A DNA stretch of 64,000 bases from Mesorhizobium_K quangtriensis (GTDB taxonomy: Bacteria > Pseudomonadota > Alphaproteobacteria > Rhizobiales > Rhizobiaceae): contig NZ_JBEBMF010000003.1 in NCBI RefSeq assembly GCF_040081925.1, positions 124,001 to 188,000 on the forward strand. Direction: 5' to 3'. Below, in pieces: positions 24,984 through 37,086 of this stretch (its first letter is position 1; each line of letters begins with the position of its first letter). The translations under genes and the position numbers were made by a program. The notes beneath the pieces are model-generated. The model saw nothing but the letters and a program-made list of their open reading frames with translations, was not told the DNA's origin and ran no database searches.

Positions 24984-25157
24984 ATGCCAAGACCTCCGAA
25001 CTACAGCATGGAACGCAAGGATCGTGACCGCGCCAAGGCCCAGAAGAAGGCCGACAAGCTCGCCGCCAAGGCAGCCGCCAGGGAAGAGCGGGCAGGGTCC
25101 GCGCGCAAGGACGACGCCGAGGCGACAGCGTCGCAGGACGAGCAAGGCGAGGAATAG
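24984..25157 (+). CDS. Small charged hypothetical protein (57 aa)
   Basis: ATG 24984 follows AAAGGATCGGG and opens a 57-residue frame that starts MPRPPNYSMERKDRDRAKAQ and ends at TAG 25155-25157. The chain is alanine-, lysine- and arginine-rich in the first 40 residues (KKADKLAAKAAAREERAG) and acidic at the end (DDAEATASQDEQGEE). It should form one helix and has no membrane segment. Similar very small charged proteins are found in Mesorhizobium relatives; the function is unknown. It lies between a repeat element and the rhodanese gene. Confidence 0.6.
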   Translation: MPRPPNYSMERKDRDRAKAQKKADKLAAKAAAREERAGSARKDDAEATASQDEQGEE

Positions 25158-25278
25158 GAGGGCTGCATGCGCGGCGGCGGTTCGGTGCCGTGTGCATCGT
25201 TCTTGCCAGGTGTCTGCCCCCATTGTCTGTGCGCCTTTTCTTCTCATATCCTTAGCAGGACATTCGAAGGAGACAGAG

Positions 25279-25650
25279 ATGAACGTCAAGGAAATGGTGG
25301 CGGCGGCGAATGCGGTCGTTCCAAAGATCACGCCCGACGAAGCGAAACGGTTGATGGCCGAGAAGAACGCGCTGGTGGTGGACGTGCGCGATGGAGCGGA
25401 AGTGCAGGCGAGCGGCAAGGTGAAGGGCGCACTCAACGTGTCGCGCGGCATGCTCGATTTTCGCGCCGACCCGGAATCGCCCTATCACGACAAGGCGTTT
25501 TCGAAAGACCGTCCCGTGATCCTCTATTGCGCCTCGGGCGGCCGCGCGGCGCTTTCAGGCAAGCTGCTCAAGGATTTCGGCTACGGCGAGGTCTACAATC
25601 TTGGCGGCTTCAAGGACTGGGCCGAGGCAGGCGGCGAGGTCGAGAAGTAG
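25279..25650 (+). CDS. Rhodanese-like domain protein
   Basis: A 123-residue single rhodanese domain, probably cytoplasmic. Substrate-side motif ALVVDVRDGAEVQASGKVKG, then the active-site loop YCASGGRAALSGK with the catalytic cysteine, and the ending YNLGGFKDWAEAGGEVEK typical of stand-alone sulfurtransferases. It would carry a persulfide sulfur; the acceptor is unknown. ATG 25279 follows GAAGGAG. It converges on carB, and the 87-bp gap contains another GC-rich repeat-like stretch. Confidence 0.9.
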   Translation: MNVKEMVAAANAVVPKITPDEAKRLMAEKNALVVDVRDGAEVQASGKVKGALNVSRGMLDFRADPESPYHDKAFSKDRPVILYCASGGRAALSGKLLKDFGYGEVYNLGGFKDWAEAGGEVEK

Positions 25651-25737
25651 GGGGTTTTTCACCCGCCAGCCCGATCGACGGCGACCTGCGACGCAGGCCG
25701 CTTGCACCCCCCCGCAAAGGGGAGGTGAAGCAGCGTT

Positions 25738-29214
<3,477 letters not shown>

Positions 29215-29381
29215 GGAAGCGTCCGTAGTTGCGCGACGCACCGGAACGGGGCGGTTCCCGGCCGGTGCGCAAGAGGTGGAATCTGTAAGGCTAGGCGGGC
29301 CTTATAGGGGAGGGTGGCGGGGAATGGAACCCCGGAAATGCAGGGGGCGCGTATCTCTCCCGCGAGGGGAGATAAGGGCGG

Positions 29382-29663
29382 CTAGGCCGCCTTCAGCCGC
29401 TCGACTTCCTGCTCGAACTCGAAGGCAAGCTGCGCCGCCTCGTCCTCGGGGAGGAAGCGGGCCATCTGCTTGAGGAGATAGGCGCGGTTCTCCAGATCGT
29501 CCACATTCCACGGCATGGCATGCGCCGCGCGGACTTCGGCCAGCATGTTGGCGATGCGCCGCCTTATGCGGTCCGGGTCGGCGCGATAGACGATCGGCGC
29601 GGCGTTCTCGTCGAACAGTTCCGGCTGGTCGGTTCCAAACAGGTCGAGCTGGCTACGGGTCAT
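29382..29663 (-). CDS. Conserved hypothetical protein (93 aa)
   Basis: A 93-residue acidic, helical, soluble protein beginning MTRSQLDLFGTDQPELFDEN, with RIRRRIANMLAEVRAAHAMP in the middle and a coiled C-terminus (AAQLAFEFEQEVERLKAA). The N-terminal LDLFG and PELF motifs resemble short linear motifs and are common in small rhizobial proteins of this type. No domain is recognised. It lies 81 bp downstream of the restriction enzyme on the same strand and could be co-transcribed with it, but it could equally belong to the chromosomal backbone. Confidence 0.65.
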   Translation of the reverse strand: MTRSQLDLFGTDQPELFDENAAPIVYRADPDRIRRRIANMLAEVRAAHAMPWNVDDLENRAYLLKQMARFLPEDEAAQLAFEFEQEVERLKAA

Positions 29664-29744
29664 CGGGAGTCCGGCGATTCGTCACATGCAACTTCGCACA
29701 GACGAATCTGCGCCGCGATGGGGCGTTTCGGGTTTTCCCCGCTA

Positions 29745-32700
29745 TCAATCCGTCTCGGCAGGCGGAGCTTCGATCCTCTTGCCAGCTAATATGCGGTCCA
29801 GCAGGTCGGCCTGCCGTGGCTCCAGCTCGACCAGCCGCCCAAGCACGTTCAGCAGGTCGATCAGGTCGCTCGTGTATTCGGCGAGCCAGTGTTCGGGCTG
29901 GACCTTGTCGAGCGGCGAGGGCGGTCGCCTGTCGCCGATCTGCGGGCGTGTCCTGTCGCGCTTGCGGTAGCTGAACCAGTGCCACACCACACGCTTGCCC
30001 GATACCTCGTAGTTCCACACCGCCGGCGGCACGTTGTCGATGTGTCCGCCGCCGACGATCAGCCGCCGCTTTGATGCATCGTAGTCGAGCGTGTCGGGCA
30101 GCGGCTCCGGCGCGCCGGGGATTCCCCCATCGACGGGAATGAAGGGCCGCTTGTCTTGCGCCATGCGCGGCGGTCCATGCGGTCGGCCGGCTTCGGCGTC
30201 GGCAAAACGTTCGCCGTAGGTGTGTAGCCAGATTACCTCCCGTCCGAGCGCTGCCGCCTCAGCGAAAAGCGCCGGGTCGGCGGTCAGCGGCACACGCAAG
30301 CCCGGCTGCACGAGGTCGGGCAGGAAGCGTTTGGTGAAGGCCGGATGCGCCAGCACCGCGGCGAGATAGGCCATCACGTCCTCCGCCGACACCTCGCCAT
30401 AGGCGTCGGCCAGCAGCGCGAGCATGTCCGACGAGACGTTCGGCCGTGTCGCTGTGGCGTCGGCCCAGAGGGGATAAACTTGACCGCCCCGTCCGCTGTA
30501 GTGATCTTGATCCGGGATTGCCGAACTAAATGTTATGGCGGGTCCGGAAGTTGGCGCTGTCGCGTGAACGGCCGTTAGAAAAATCTGCCGAGGTGAATTT
30601 GTAGACCACAGGATTGGTCGAACATCGTTCAGCAGCCGAGCATCCCCGATTAGCCATTGCCGATCTAGAGATCGGAATGCGTAGCGGACCGCCGCCTCTA
30701 CTGCATCTCTGTCGTCCAGAATTGCAACCGTGCGCGTATTTTTTTGACCAAGGGGTTGGCGCACTATTTTGCGGATATGCCGGCTTGCGACCTTCTTCTT
30801 TCTAAGCTGCGGGTGAAACAACGTCTCCTTTCGCCCTGCATCGGTCTCACCCACGAGCATATTCCAGCGGACACCCAAGGTCTCCACATCGGGAGCAAAG
30901 GCCCATGTTCTCCCTGGCATCACACCGGGTCCTTTGTAGGAGAATAGACCCTTCAGATCAGGAAACGTTGCCCAGGGTCCACTGATCTCTGGGAGAAATG
31001 GCTCTCGCCAGCCTGTAGGCGCGTCGGTCCATTTGGACGAAGTGAGCAATAGCTTCTCTAGCGCATTGAACTTTTCCTCACGCCGCCCGACTGGCAGTGC
31101 AACGAACCGTACGCGCGCCGGTTTGCTGTTGTCTTTGCCTAGAGGCTTGGCAGCGATGACGATACAAATCCGGTGTTTGACCCCTTGAAATATGCGTGTC
31201 GATATCTCCGGGCGAAAGCCCTCTGGCGAGCAATCGACTACCCAGATGTCGGAGCACTGCCGACGAAGGTCTTCCCGCATCTTCTGAAATGCATCACCGC
31301 CAAGGAAACCAGCAGCAGTGATGAAGCAGATTATGCCTTCCTCGTCGCGGTCGGGGTTGCCGGTCGCGGCCCGGTTGCCGGAACCGAACACCTTCCAGGT
31401 AGCCCAGCGCCAGAAATAGACATAGAGGTTTTTAAGGTGCTTGGCGTGTGCGGAAACACCCCATTCCGGCGGCGGCGACCACCAGTCCATCGGGGCGACG
31501 AGCCTGCCGCCCGCGCCCTGTTCGATCCAGCTTCCCATGCCCTTCGCCTTTTCCTTATAGGGCGGGTTGCCGAGCACGACGGTAATGTCGCGCGATTTCT
31601 TGATCGTGTTGGCGTCGCGGCGCGACTTGGCAATAGGACCGCTCTGGACGAGCGTGTCTTCCTCGATGAAGGGATTGCCCAGCGTGTCGGTGATGAAAAG
31701 CTGCAATTCCGGCAGCGTCGGCGCGTTCGCACCGGGGTTCGCCAGCGCCTGCAGTTCGGCGATCAGCCTGAGTTGCGCCACCGCGAACGGTCCGAACTGC
31801 AGCTCGAAGCCTATGAGGCGGCTCATCGCCGCCTCGATCGCGCCGCGCACCGCGCCCGGCCCTTGCTCCTGCTCCACCGTGGCCGCGATCCTGCGCATCA
31901 CGCCGAGCAGGAATGTGCCCGTGCCCACTGCCGGGTCGGCCAGCGTCACGTCGCTAGAGGCAAGGCCTGCCGGACGGTTGAACAGCGGCCCCTGCAGTGT
32001 CTCGTCCACCAGCCGGGTCATGGCGGAAACCACTTCTGGCGGCGTGTAGTAGGAGCCAGTCATCTTCCTGAGGTCGTTGTCATAGACCTCCAGGAAATGC
32101 TCGTAGAAATAAAGCCAGGCCTCCGGCTTTTCCTTGCTGATCGTGTGCCAGTTCACTGCGTTCAGCACGCGCGCCAGCGTGTCGAGCGAGGTCTTCAGCG
32201 CCTTGTGGTTTTCCTCGTCATCGGTCAGCAGGCCGAGCGCCGTGCCGATCAGCGAATTCGATTTCCTCAGTTCCCGCGCGGCGTCGTGGATGCCGTCGGC
32301 AAGCCCGATGTCCATGGCTCGCGCCACCAGAAGGCCGAACGTCACCGCCTGCGCATAGCCGTCCGCGAAACGCTCGTCGCTCGCGTCCGGGAAGAGCAGC
32401 TTTCGCCAGTCCTTCGCGAGCGCCGACAGGGCCGTGTTCTTGCGGTCCAGTTCTTCCGTCACCTCGTCACGCAGCAGGCGGCAGAGGCGCGCCGACACCT
32501 GTGCAAGCTGTCTCGCATTGGCCGGCGGGATGGGTTTCCAGTTGAGAAAGTCGGCGATCAGCAGCACCAGCCCGGCCGGCGCTTCCAGGCCCGCGCCTGC
32601 CGCCTCGATGTCGCCTTCGAGATGGACCGGCTTGCCTACCGGCTCGCCGTCCCGCCACAGGCTGAACGACGCGCCGTCCGTATAGAGCAGGTTTGGCAGC

Positions 32701-33029
32701 GCCTTGAGCTTCCGCCATTGCGCCTTGTCGTGCGGATTGCCGAAACGCCTTGGATCGGAGCCCTTGCCCGGCGCTTTCACCTCGATGAAGCCGACCAGCG
32801 CATTGTGAACGCTGACAGCAAAGTCGGGCCGCGTTCCCGTTCCGGCAAGGCTCGTCTCGCCGATCAGCGTCATCGATCCCGGCTTGAATCCGGCGACCAC
32901 GGCGAGCTCACGCAGCAATATCTCGAGAGGCCCGCGCAGTTGATCTTCTGGCTGCCCGCCGATGGCGGGATTGGACAGTTTTGATTTCAGCGATGCGCCA
33001 TAGGCGGAGATGGCCGAAGCAAGCGTCAT
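29745..33029 (-). CDS. Single-chain type IIG-like restriction-modification enzyme
   Basis: A 1094-residue fusion. Residues about 60-90 form a PD-(D/E)XK nuclease core (RPDFAV ... GFIEVKAPG: D69, E83, K85). A helical connector follows, then an N6-adenine methyltransferase with motif I DPAVGTGTFLLG (near 363) and motif IV LGNPPYKEK (near 488), preceded by GSYYTPPEVVSAM. The C-terminal 400 residues resemble the specificity domain of type ISP enzymes. No helicase motifs are seen, which separates it from true type ISP. It should methylate and cut DNA at one target, as a solitary phage-defence gene. The part around residues 590-850 has clearly lower GC than the rest. Confidence 0.85.
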   Translation of the reverse strand: MTLASAISAYGASLKSKLSNPAIGGQPEDQLRGPLEILLRELAVVAGFKPGSMTLIGETSLAGTGTRPDFAVSVHNALVGFIEVKAPGKGSDPRRFGNPHDKAQWRKLKALPNLLYTDGASFSLWRDGEPVGKPVHLEGDIEAAGAGLEAPAGLVLLIADFLNWKPIPPANARQLAQVSARLCRLLRDEVTEELDRKNTALSALAKDWRKLLFPDASDERFADGYAQAVTFGLLVARAMDIGLADGIHDAARELRKSNSLIGTALGLLTDDEENHKALKTSLDTLARVLNAVNWHTISKEKPEAWLYFYEHFLEVYDNDLRKMTGSYYTPPEVVSAMTRLVDETLQGPLFNRPAGLASSDVTLADPAVGTGTFLLGVMRRIAATVEQEQGPGAVRGAIEAAMSRLIGFELQFGPFAVAQLRLIAELQALANPGANAPTLPELQLFITDTLGNPFIEEDTLVQSGPIAKSRRDANTIKKSRDITVVLGNPPYKEKAKGMGSWIEQGAGGRLVAPMDWWSPPPEWGVSAHAKHLKNLYVYFWRWATWKVFGSGNRAATGNPDRDEEGIICFITAAGFLGGDAFQKMREDLRRQCSDIWVVDCSPEGFRPEISTRIFQGVKHRICIVIAAKPLGKDNSKPARVRFVALPVGRREEKFNALEKLLLTSSKWTDAPTGWREPFLPEISGPWATFPDLKGLFSYKGPGVMPGRTWAFAPDVETLGVRWNMLVGETDAGRKETLFHPQLRKKKVASRHIRKIVRQPLGQKNTRTVAILDDRDAVEAAVRYAFRSLDRQWLIGDARLLNDVRPILWSTNSPRQIFLTAVHATAPTSGPAITFSSAIPDQDHYSGRGGQVYPLWADATATRPNVSSDMLALLADAYGEVSAEDVMAYLAAVLAHPAFTKRFLPDLVQPGLRVPLTADPALFAEAAALGREVIWLHTYGERFADAEAGRPHGPPRMAQDKRPFIPVDGGIPGAPEPLPDTLDYDASKRRLIVGGGHIDNVPPAVWNYEVSGKRVVWHWFSYRKRDRTRPQIGDRRPPSPLDKVQPEHWLAEYTSDLIDLLNVLGRLVELEPRQADLLDRILAGKRIEAPPAETD

Positions 33030-33147
33030 CGGATGACCCTGCCGATGACTTGCGAATCGGCAAACAGTTCTTCGCGTTGTTGGCAGGTTCCCTCCAGCAT
33101 GAGGCCGAACCTACCCGAAGACAGACGGTTTGCAACCACTAGGCAGG

Positions 33148-33240
33148 CTACTGTTTCGGCTCGAGCAACTCGTGGTCGGTGCGGAGGCGGTCCAGCACCT
33201 TGGCGAGGCGCTCGGGGTAGTCGGGCGGAAAGGTCCCAGG
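33148..33240 (-). pseudogene. Remnant: 3' end of a duplicated alpha/beta-hydrolase gene
   Basis: Read on the minus strand this short segment encodes TFPPDYPERLAKVLDRLR then ELLEPKQ and a TAG stop, almost the same as the end of the hydrolase at 34772-36055 (TFPTDYPERLAGVMDRLR, ELLEPKP). The DNA from 33155 to 33237 aligns without gaps to 34779-34860, with about four of five bases identical by eye. The rest of the gene is absent; the marR 3' end lies just beyond. It is a direct repeat flanking the marR/SDR pair. Confidence 0.75.
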
Positions 33241-33267
33241 GATCGCCACTAACGCACAAGGCGCGGG

Positions 33268-33723
33268 CTATGACGCCGCGCTGTCGCCCAAATCAACGCC
33301 CGCGATCTCATCGAGTGCTGCGCGCAGCCGTGCGGCCTTGTCCGTACCGACACGATCTTCGAGACGCTGCTGCGCGACTTTCCAGAGCTCCATTGCCTCT
33401 GCGAGCTTTTTCTCGCCTGATTTGGTGAGGCGCACACGACGGATGCGGCGGTCATTCTTGTCGGTGATCGTCTCGACATAGCCGTCGCGCATGAGGGGTT
33501 TCAACGTGTGGCCGAGGGCGGAGAGGTCCATGATCATCGCCGACGCGATTTCGCCCATGGTTGGCTCGCCGCTCGCCTTGATCTGGTAGAGCAGCCCCTG
33601 CTGGGTGGCCTTGATGCCGGAAGGCGCGACGATGTCGTCGTAGAACTGGCCGAGCTTGCGCGCGGCGCGCCTGACGGTCGCGTAGTTGCAGGCCGAGGTG
33701 GCAAAGAAGGCATCCTTGGGCAA
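33268..33723 (-). CDS. MarR-family transcriptional regulator
   Basis: A 151-residue winged-helix regulator. The core reads LLYQIKASGEPTMGEIASAM, LSALGHTLKPLMRDGYVETI and wing DKNDRRIRRVRLTKSGEKKL, the standard MarR arrangement, with dimerisation helices at both ends. A cysteine at residue 12 (ATSACNYA) could be redox- or ligand-linked. It is divergent from a short-chain dehydrogenase, and the shared 189-bp gap contains two identical palindromes, so it probably represses that gene and itself. Confidence 0.9.
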   Translation of the reverse strand: MPKDAFFATSACNYATVRRAARKLGQFYDDIVAPSGIKATQQGLLYQIKASGEPTMGEIASAMIMDLSALGHTLKPLMRDGYVETITDKNDRRIRRVRLTKSGEKKLAEAMELWKVAQQRLEDRVGTDKAARLRAALDEIAGVDLGDSAAS

Positions 33724-33801
33724 AACAGTCTCCGGGGTCAGCGCCGTCGCCCCATCACGCGGCCGTTCCGATCGCCTGAAAAATAACGCTTCCCGGTGTC
33801 A

Positions 33802-33848
33802 TTGACAAGAAGGTGGCATATGCCTACAAATTAATAGTGGCATATGCC
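33802..33848 (+). promoter_or_regulatory. SDR promoter with two MarR-type operator palindromes
   Basis: TTGACA at 33802-33807, 17 bp, then TACAAA at 33825-33830 form a good -35/-10 pair reading towards the SDR gene. The palindrome GGCATATGCC occurs at 33815-33824, filling the spacer, and again at 33839-33848 at the expected transcription start. The centres are 24 bp apart. This arrangement is what a repressing MarR dimer pair would need. Confidence 0.75.
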
Positions 33849-33912
33849 ATCAATTGGAACAAATGCTCCGGGCGACGGTGAACCGCCGGCCCAGGCTGAA
33901 AGGAAGAAGAAG

Positions 33913-34707
33913 ATGAGCAAGATCGAGGACAAGGGTACGGCGGTCGTGACAGGCGCTTCGGCCGGCATCGGTGCAGTCTATGCCGAACGGCTGGCCAGGC
34001 AGGGCTATGACCTGCTGCTCGTGGCGCGCCGGGCTGACAGGCTGGAGGCGCTGGCCGAGCACGTCCGCAAGGTGTACGGCCGTACAGTTTCCATCTACGT
34101 CGCCGACCTCGCCGACGATGGCGATCTGCGCAAGGTCGAGGAGCGCCTCTCCGGCGACGACAACATCACGCTTCTGGTCAATAACGCCGGCGTCGCCGGG
34201 CAGAAGGTTGTAGCCGAGGCGGACCCGGAGGATATCGCCCGGCAGATCAAGGTCAATGTGATCGCGCCGTCCAGGCTGACGCGTGCCGTGCTGCCTGGCC
34301 TGATCCGGAAGGGCAGGGGAGCGGTGGTCAACGTCGCGTCGATCGTCGCCTACGATACGGTCCTCGGCGGCATCTACAGCGGCACCAAGGCCTATGTCGT
34401 GAATTTCACCGAGGCGCTTGAGAAGGAGCTGGAAGGCACCGGCGTCAGGGCGCAGGTCGTGCTGCCTGGGCCGGTCAGGACGGAACTCTGGGACAATGCG
34501 GGCGCCGACATCAACACCTTGCCGCCGGAGATCATCATGACGGCCGAGGACCTTGTCGACTCCGCGCTGGCCGGTCTTGAACAGGGCGAGCATTTCACCG
34601 CGCCTGGCCTCGCCGACCTTTCGGAAGTGGAGAAATTCCGTCAGGCGCGTGGAGCCTTCTACGGCAAGCTCATCGCCGGCAAGCCGGCGCAGCGCTACGC
34701 CGCCTGA
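33913..34707 (+). CDS. Short-chain dehydrogenase/reductase
   Basis: A 264-residue classical SDR. Cofactor-binding TGASAGIGAVYAERLARQGY with downstream VARRADRLEAL suggests NADP preference. NNAG is in LLVNNAGVAG, the catalytic Ser in VVNVASIVAYD, and YxxxK in YSGTKAYVVNF. The substrate is unknown. ATG 33913 follows GGAAGAAGAAG; the earlier ATG at 33844 lies inside the second operator and is unlikely to be used. Predicted to be controlled by the divergent MarR protein. It converges on the alpha/beta-hydrolase gene. Confidence 0.9.
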   Translation: MSKIEDKGTAVVTGASAGIGAVYAERLARQGYDLLLVARRADRLEALAEHVRKVYGRTVSIYVADLADDGDLRKVEERLSGDDNITLLVNNAGVAGQKVVAEADPEDIARQIKVNVIAPSRLTRAVLPGLIRKGRGAVVNVASIVAYDTVLGGIYSGTKAYVVNFTEALEKELEGTGVRAQVVLPGPVRTELWDNAGADINTLPPEIIMTAEDLVDSALAGLEQGEHFTAPGLADLSEVEKFRQARGAFYGKLIAGKPAQRYAA

Positions 34708-34771
34708 GGCGAGCAAACTTGAAGCCGGGCGTTTTCGCTATCGGCCAGACGGCAAGCGTCTGGCCGTCACC

Positions 34772-36055
34772 TCACGGCTTCGGCTCGAGCAGCTCGTGGT
34801 CCTTGCGCAGCCGGTCCATGACCCCGGCGAGCCTTTCGGGGTAGTCGGTGGGGAAGGTCCAGTAGTGGGCGCCGACGTCGGTCTTGCCTTCGTCGAGGCC
34901 GCGTTCGCCGGCCGGCAGGTCGTAGAGCAGGGTGATCAGGACATCGCTGCTGACCCACGGATCGTCGTACCAGAAGGTGTGGGACCGGTTGGAGAGGCCG
35001 GGGATGTTTTCTGGCCGCACACGCAGAACGTCGACGCCGTAATCACGCGAGGCGTCCAGGAGCCAGTCGGTCTGCTGCTGGTTCAGCTCGCGCATGTCGG
35101 GCCGGCCGGCGCGCGAGGCGCGGTTGATCAGTTGCGAGAGCCTGAGCGCGGTATCGCCGAGATTGACGGCGACCGTCACCCGCTCAGCCTTGGGGGCGTA
35201 GAGGGCCATGTCGTCCACGAAGGCGCGGAAATCGGCGTCGGGGGCGGCGTGATAGACCTCGCCGATGGCAGGCGCTGCGGCGCCTGGCGCGGAGGCATCG
35301 CGGCCGACGATGGCGAGCGCGTCGCTGCCGACGGTGCCGCCGGCGCTGTAGGTGAACACGTCGATCTTGTCGGCGTCGGTGTTGGCGTCGAGAAGCCGGA
35401 TGAACTCGGCCAGATGCGGCGATGCGCCGAAGGCCGTGATCATGTCACGGGAATAGCGCAGGAAGCTCTCCGCCGTCGGCCATGCGAACAGGATGACGAC
35501 CGAGTTGCGGCCGGTGAAGTGGTGCAACTGCGCCGCCTGGCCGGCGGCGCGCTCGACAGTGGTGTTGGCGCCGTGGACGTAGATGATGATGTCCTTGTCG
35601 CGGCTGTTTGCCAGCGCCGCGTTGATGTCGGCGAACCACGCGGTCGCTTCCGGCGACAGCGGCTCGTCGGAGGAGATGGTCGCCTGCTCGTTCAGGTTGG
35701 TGAGATGCAGGAAGGGTCGGCGGTCATCGCTGGCGCCGGTGGACCAGGCGTAAATCTTGTCCCAGGTCGTGCCTTCCTCGCCGATCCGCACGGTGGCGAC
35801 GCCTGCGTGGAGGTCGCGGCCGGGGACGACGGCGTAGAGGCGGCTGGAGCGGGGGCCGACCGGCAGCCGGTTGGTGGCATAGAAAAGCTTGATCTCGGGG
35901 TCGGTGACCGCTGCCGGATAGGACGGGAAGACGCTCGTCTGCCCGTCGATGAACACTTCCGGCGCGGGCATCAGGCGCATCGGAGGATGGTACATGGACA
36001 TCGCGATGACGCCGGCGATGAAGATCAGGCCGCCAATGATGACGAAACGTTTCAT
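34772..36055 (-). CDS. Membrane-anchored alpha/beta hydrolase (DUF900)
   Basis: A 427-residue protein. Residues 5-20 are a membrane anchor (FVIIGGLIFIAGVIAMSMY), so the rest is periplasmic. The hydrolase core shows LFYATNRLP (typical of DUF900), IIYVHGANTTVERAAGQ, and the nucleophile elbow VFTYSAGGTVGSDAL with Ser. A histidine in GEVYHAAPD lies where the DUF900 core expects further active-site residues. The family is uncharacterised esterase/lipase-like. Its last 30 codons are duplicated as a remnant at 33148-33240. It is followed upstream on the same strand by a second hydrolase and the caspase gene. Confidence 0.8.
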   Translation of the reverse strand: MKRFVIIGGLIFIAGVIAMSMYHPPMRLMPAPEVFIDGQTSVFPSYPAAVTDPEIKLFYATNRLPVGPRSSRLYAVVPGRDLHAGVATVRIGEEGTTWDKIYAWSTGASDDRRPFLHLTNLNEQATISSDEPLSPEATAWFADINAALANSRDKDIIIYVHGANTTVERAAGQAAQLHHFTGRNSVVILFAWPTAESFLRYSRDMITAFGASPHLAEFIRLLDANTDADKIDVFTYSAGGTVGSDALAIVGRDASAPGAAAPAIGEVYHAAPDADFRAFVDDMALYAPKAERVTVAVNLGDTALRLSQLINRASRAGRPDMRELNQQQTDWLLDASRDYGVDVLRVRPENIPGLSNRSHTFWYDDPWVSSDVLITLLYDLPAGERGLDEGKTDVGAHYWTFPTDYPERLAGVMDRLRKDHELLEPKP

Positions 36056-36318
36056 GGTCTTGCCCCCAAAGCCGCGCCGGACGCCCTGCGCGCCTTCAGA
36101 CCCCGCCTGGGGGCGAAACGGCGCGTTCGCGATATCCGCAATACCCGACATTCGACGCTCTCAGAGTTGACGCGTCGGGCGCGCGCTGCCCGCGAGGGAC
36201 ATGTTCGACAGCGAAAGATTGGTCCCCATGCCGCGCTCCGGAGCCCGAATGCCCATCTGTCAGGGATCAGCGGATTTTTTGCGGCCCTGTCAAGCCTCGG
36301 GAAAAGCGCCTGCACAGG

Positions 36319-37047
36319 TCAATTGCCCACGACGCGCATGAACAGCGTCCTCAGCGTGAGGTCGTGATCGAACTTTCCCTTGCGCAGGAAATTCACCGTC
36401 TGCGCAATGACCAGCGGGTTGTTCATCATGAAGGTGTGCGTCACCGGCAGCACGATATGGTCGGTCATGCCGTCGAGCTTGGTGCTTTCCACCGACACCT
36501 TGCCGTCGTTCGGCCCGTCGAACACCGAAGACAGGATCGGGTTGACAGACCTGTCGCCGGCGATAATGCCGACCTCGAAATCGGCGGTTCCGAGCGTGTT
36601 GGGCACGCTGTCCGCCCCGGTGCCGAGCTGCACGCCGGCCGGGCCGTTGATCATCTCGAAAAGCCGGATACCGCCGAACACGTCGATGATCTCGGAGCCG
36701 CGGTTCGGCGGCCCGAGCATGACGGTGCGGCCGAGGTTCTCCGGCCGTTTCTCCGTCAGCCATGCGCGCAGCAGGATGCCGCCCATGGAATGGGTGACGA
36801 AGTTGATCTTGTCGACCGCGCCGCACTGCGCGACTGCCGCATCGACATGGCTGATCAGCTTGTCGATCGGCGCGTCCATGGACGGATAGCTGTCGTTGAC
36901 GACGCGGTAATCCAGCGCGCGCAGCACCTCTTCCATGACGAGGAAGGAGTTGTCGGAGCGGCCGAGTCCGTGCAGCAGGACCACGCATTCCTGCGCGACG
37001 GCCGCCGACGAGAACATCGAGATCAGGAGCGCCGTCAGAATCCGCAT
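36319..37047 (-). CDS. Exported alpha/beta hydrolase (lipase/PGAP1-like)
   Basis: A 242-residue protein with a signal peptide (MRILTALLISMFSSAAVAQE) and a small alpha/beta-hydrolase domain: oxyanion loop VVLLHGLGRSDNSF, nucleophile elbow FVTHSMGGILLRAW, APPN-like loop MLGPPNRGSEIID, and the C-terminal histidine in PVTHTFMMNNP. It is probably a periplasmic esterase or phospholipase. It starts 39 bp after the stop of the caspase-TPR gene on the same strand, so the two may be co-transcribed. The next gene downstream, also a hydrolase, follows a 263-bp gap. Confidence 0.82.
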   Translation of the reverse strand: MRILTALLISMFSSAAVAQECVVLLHGLGRSDNSFLVMEEVLRALDYRVVNDSYPSMDAPIDKLISHVDAAVAQCGAVDKINFVTHSMGGILLRAWLTEKRPENLGRTVMLGPPNRGSEIIDVFGGIRLFEMINGPAGVQLGTGADSVPNTLGTADFEVGIIAGDRSVNPILSSVFDGPNDGKVSVESTKLDGMTDHIVLPVTHTFMMNNPLVIAQTVNFLRKGKFDHDLTLRTLFMRVVGN

Positions 37048-37086
37048 TGTTAGCCCGTCCGCGTTCGGCTTTGTACTATTCCAGCC

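Noticed and set aside
31173..32984. 603-residue frame on the plus strand
   Set aside because: It is antisense to the methyltransferase and nuclease parts of the restriction enzyme, which carry intact catalytic motifs.
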